From: Edaphobacter bradus
GTDB lineage: Bacteria > Acidobacteriota > Terriglobia > Terriglobales > Acidobacteriaceae
Direction: 5' to 3'
Length of the DNA: 64,000 nucleotides
Assembly (NCBI RefSeq): GCF_025685645.1
Contig: NZ_JAGSYF010000005.1
Span: forward strand, 124,001-188,000
Shown: positions 62,885-64,000 of the stretch, piece after piece
Layout: every line of letters starts with the position of its first letter
Position numbering within the stretch: the stretch's first letter is position 1
Notes under the pieces: model-generated
Databases searched by the model: none
Told to the model about the DNA's origin: nothing
The model's input: only the letters and a program-made list of their open reading frames with translations
Program-made: the position numbers and the translations under genes

Positions 62885-64000
62885 ATGGCAGAGAATATTG
62901 GAAAAGTAATCTCAATCAGCGGCCCGGCCGTTGACATTCAGTTCGAAGAGGCCAGGATGCCGGCCATCTATCAGGCCGTGCGCATCGTCAGCGAAGGCTT
63001 CGACGTTCCTAAACCCATGGACGTCGTCGTCGAGGTTCAGCAGCACCTCGGCGAAGGCCGTGCGCGCTGCATCGCCATGGTCGCCACTGAAGGCCTCGTC
63101 CGCGGCATGAAGGCCATCGACACCGGCGGCCCCATCACGGTCCCCGTAGGCCGCGAGACCCTCGGCCGCGTGCTCAATGTACTGGGAGAGCCCGTCGACG
63201 AACTCGGCCCGGTCAACGCCAAGCACCACATGCCCATCCACCGGCAGGCTCCGGCCTTCGACGAACAGTCCACCTCAGAGGAGATGTTCGAGACCGGCAT
63301 CAAGGTCATCGATCTCATCCAGCCCTTCTTGAAGGGCGGCAAGATTGGCCTCTTCGGCGGCGCCGGTGTCGGCAAGACCGTCGTCATTCAGGAGCTCATC
63401 AACAACGTCGCCTCCAAGCACGGCGGCTTCTCCGTCTTCGCCGGCGTCGGCGAGCGCACCCGCGAGGGCAACGACCTCTGGCACGAGTTCCAGGAGTCCG
63501 GCGTCATCGATCCCAAGGATTACAACAAGTCCAAAGCGTCGCTTATCTACGGCCAGATGACCGAGCCGCCAGGGGCACGTCTCCGCGTCGCCCTCACCGG
63601 CCTCACCGTCGCCGAGTACTTCCGCGACAACGAGGGAGCCGACACGCTACTCTTCATCGACAACATTTTCCGCTTCACTCAGGCCGGCTCCGAGGTCTCC
63701 ACCCTGCTTGGCCGCATGCCTTCGGCCGTGGGCTACCAGCCCAACCTTGCCACTGAAATGGGCGAGCTGCAGGAGCGTATCACTTCGACCAAGAAGGGCT
63801 CGGTAACCTCCGTGCAGGCCGTCTACGTTCCCGCTGACGACCTCACCGATCCGGCCCCGGCCACGACCTTCGCTCACCTCGACGCCACCACCGTGCTCTC
63901 GCGTCCTCTCTCTGAGCTGGGAATTTATCCCGCTGTAGATCCGCTGGCCTCCACCTCGCGCATCCTCTCTCCGCGCGTCGTCGGCCAGGAGCACTACGAT
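62885..64000 (+). CDS. atpD: ATP synthase F1 subunit beta (5' part, runs off the window)
   Basis: The catalytic subunit; 372 codons are visible and the frame is still open at the window edge. P-loop GGAGVGKTVVIQELI, catalytic Glu in GVGERTREGNDLWHEF, LLFIDNIFRFTQAGSEVSTL and the start of the DELSEED-preceding region (LDPLASTSRILS-like DPLASTSRILSPRVVG) are present. Start 18 bases after gamma. Epsilon should follow outside. Confidence 0.97.
   Translation, partial: MAENIGKVISISGPAVDIQFEEARMPAIYQAVRIVSEGFDVPKPMDVVVEVQQHLGEGRARCIAMVATEGLVRGMKAIDTGGPITVPVGRETLGRVLNVLGEPVDELGPVNAKHHMPIHRQAPAFDEQSTSEEMFETGIKVIDLIQPFLKGGKIGLFGGAGVGKTVVIQELINNVASKHGGFSVFAGVGERTREGNDLWHEFQESGVIDPKDYNKSKASLIYGQMTEPPGARLRVALTGLTVAEYFRDNEGADTLLFIDNIFRFTQAGSEVSTLLGRMPSAVGYQPNLATEMGELQERITSTKKGSVTSVQAVYVPADDLTDPAPATTFAHLDATTVLSRPLSELGIYPAVDPLASTSRILSPRVVGQEHYD

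Overview
The window is a high-GC bacterial chromosome segment that looks like Acidobacteriota, probably class Terriglobia (the Granulicella/Edaphobacter/Terriglobus neighbourhood). The basis is an NAD+-I (nadA-motif) riboswitch in front of nadA, a class known from Acidobacteria, together with the style of the proteins (exported beta-propeller lipoproteins, a DUF2063/DUF692 cluster, a CocE hydrolase with an N-terminal beta-rich domain). I see no phage, integrase, transposase, CRISPR array, rRNA or tRNA. It is mostly core genome with small accessory patches.

Layout. 1-5.3 kb: end of leuS, a membrane protein, guaA, an exported protein and a LacD-type aldolase. 5.4-9 kb: a minus-strand chain GT2 glycosyltransferase, two 6-pyruvoyl-tetrahydropterin-synthase paralogues, folE and truB. 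9-17.9 kb: a TlpA-like lipoprotein, small exported proteins (one with EF hands), rph with a stray copy of its own 3' end, an NtrC-type regulator behind a sigma54-like promoter, a ZnF-UBP protein, a CDGSH protein, a CocE/NonD hydrolase and a Nudix hydrolase. 17.9-21.4 kb: the most interesting locus, six tightly packed minus-strand genes: Cys-rich precursor, DUF692/MNIO enzyme, DUF2063 partner, DoxX, ECF sigma factor and a zinc-binding anti-sigma factor. This is a bufferin/HvfABCD-like modified-peptide system with its own regulator, and its precursor has two C-x5-C-x5-C triads. 21.5-27.6 kb: AsmA-like protein, DUF2076 protein, and a VWA/MoxR-type ATPase pair separated by long inverted repeats.

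27.7-38.8 kb: thioesterase, Mrp-type ATPase lacking its usual CxxC, hrcA-grpE-dnaJ without dnaK, fmt-rsmB, PASTA protein, CDF transporter, aroB-ubiE. 38.8-47.7 kb: nadB, TerC, small exported proteins, tatB-tatC followed by a glutaminyl-cyclase-like M28 enzyme, then the NAD+-I riboswitch and nadA, DUF2203 and an FkbM methyltransferase. 47.8-51.2 kb: a peroxide-defence block perR-katA-ahpC-ahpD, with palindromes in front of perR. 51.2-58.1 kb: M28 peptidase, beta-propeller lipoprotein, SH3 lipoprotein, DegT aminotransferase, hfq-hflX. 58.4-64 kb: ATP synthase genes b', b, delta, alpha, gamma and the start of beta; a and c are not in this stretch.

Genes are commonly coupled by ATGA/GTGA overlaps, which was used to choose starts. 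Two copies of a short repeat with inverted ends (near 10.56 and 23.25 kb), a 54-55 bp tandem repeat (24.24 kb) and several long hairpins are the main non-coding structures.
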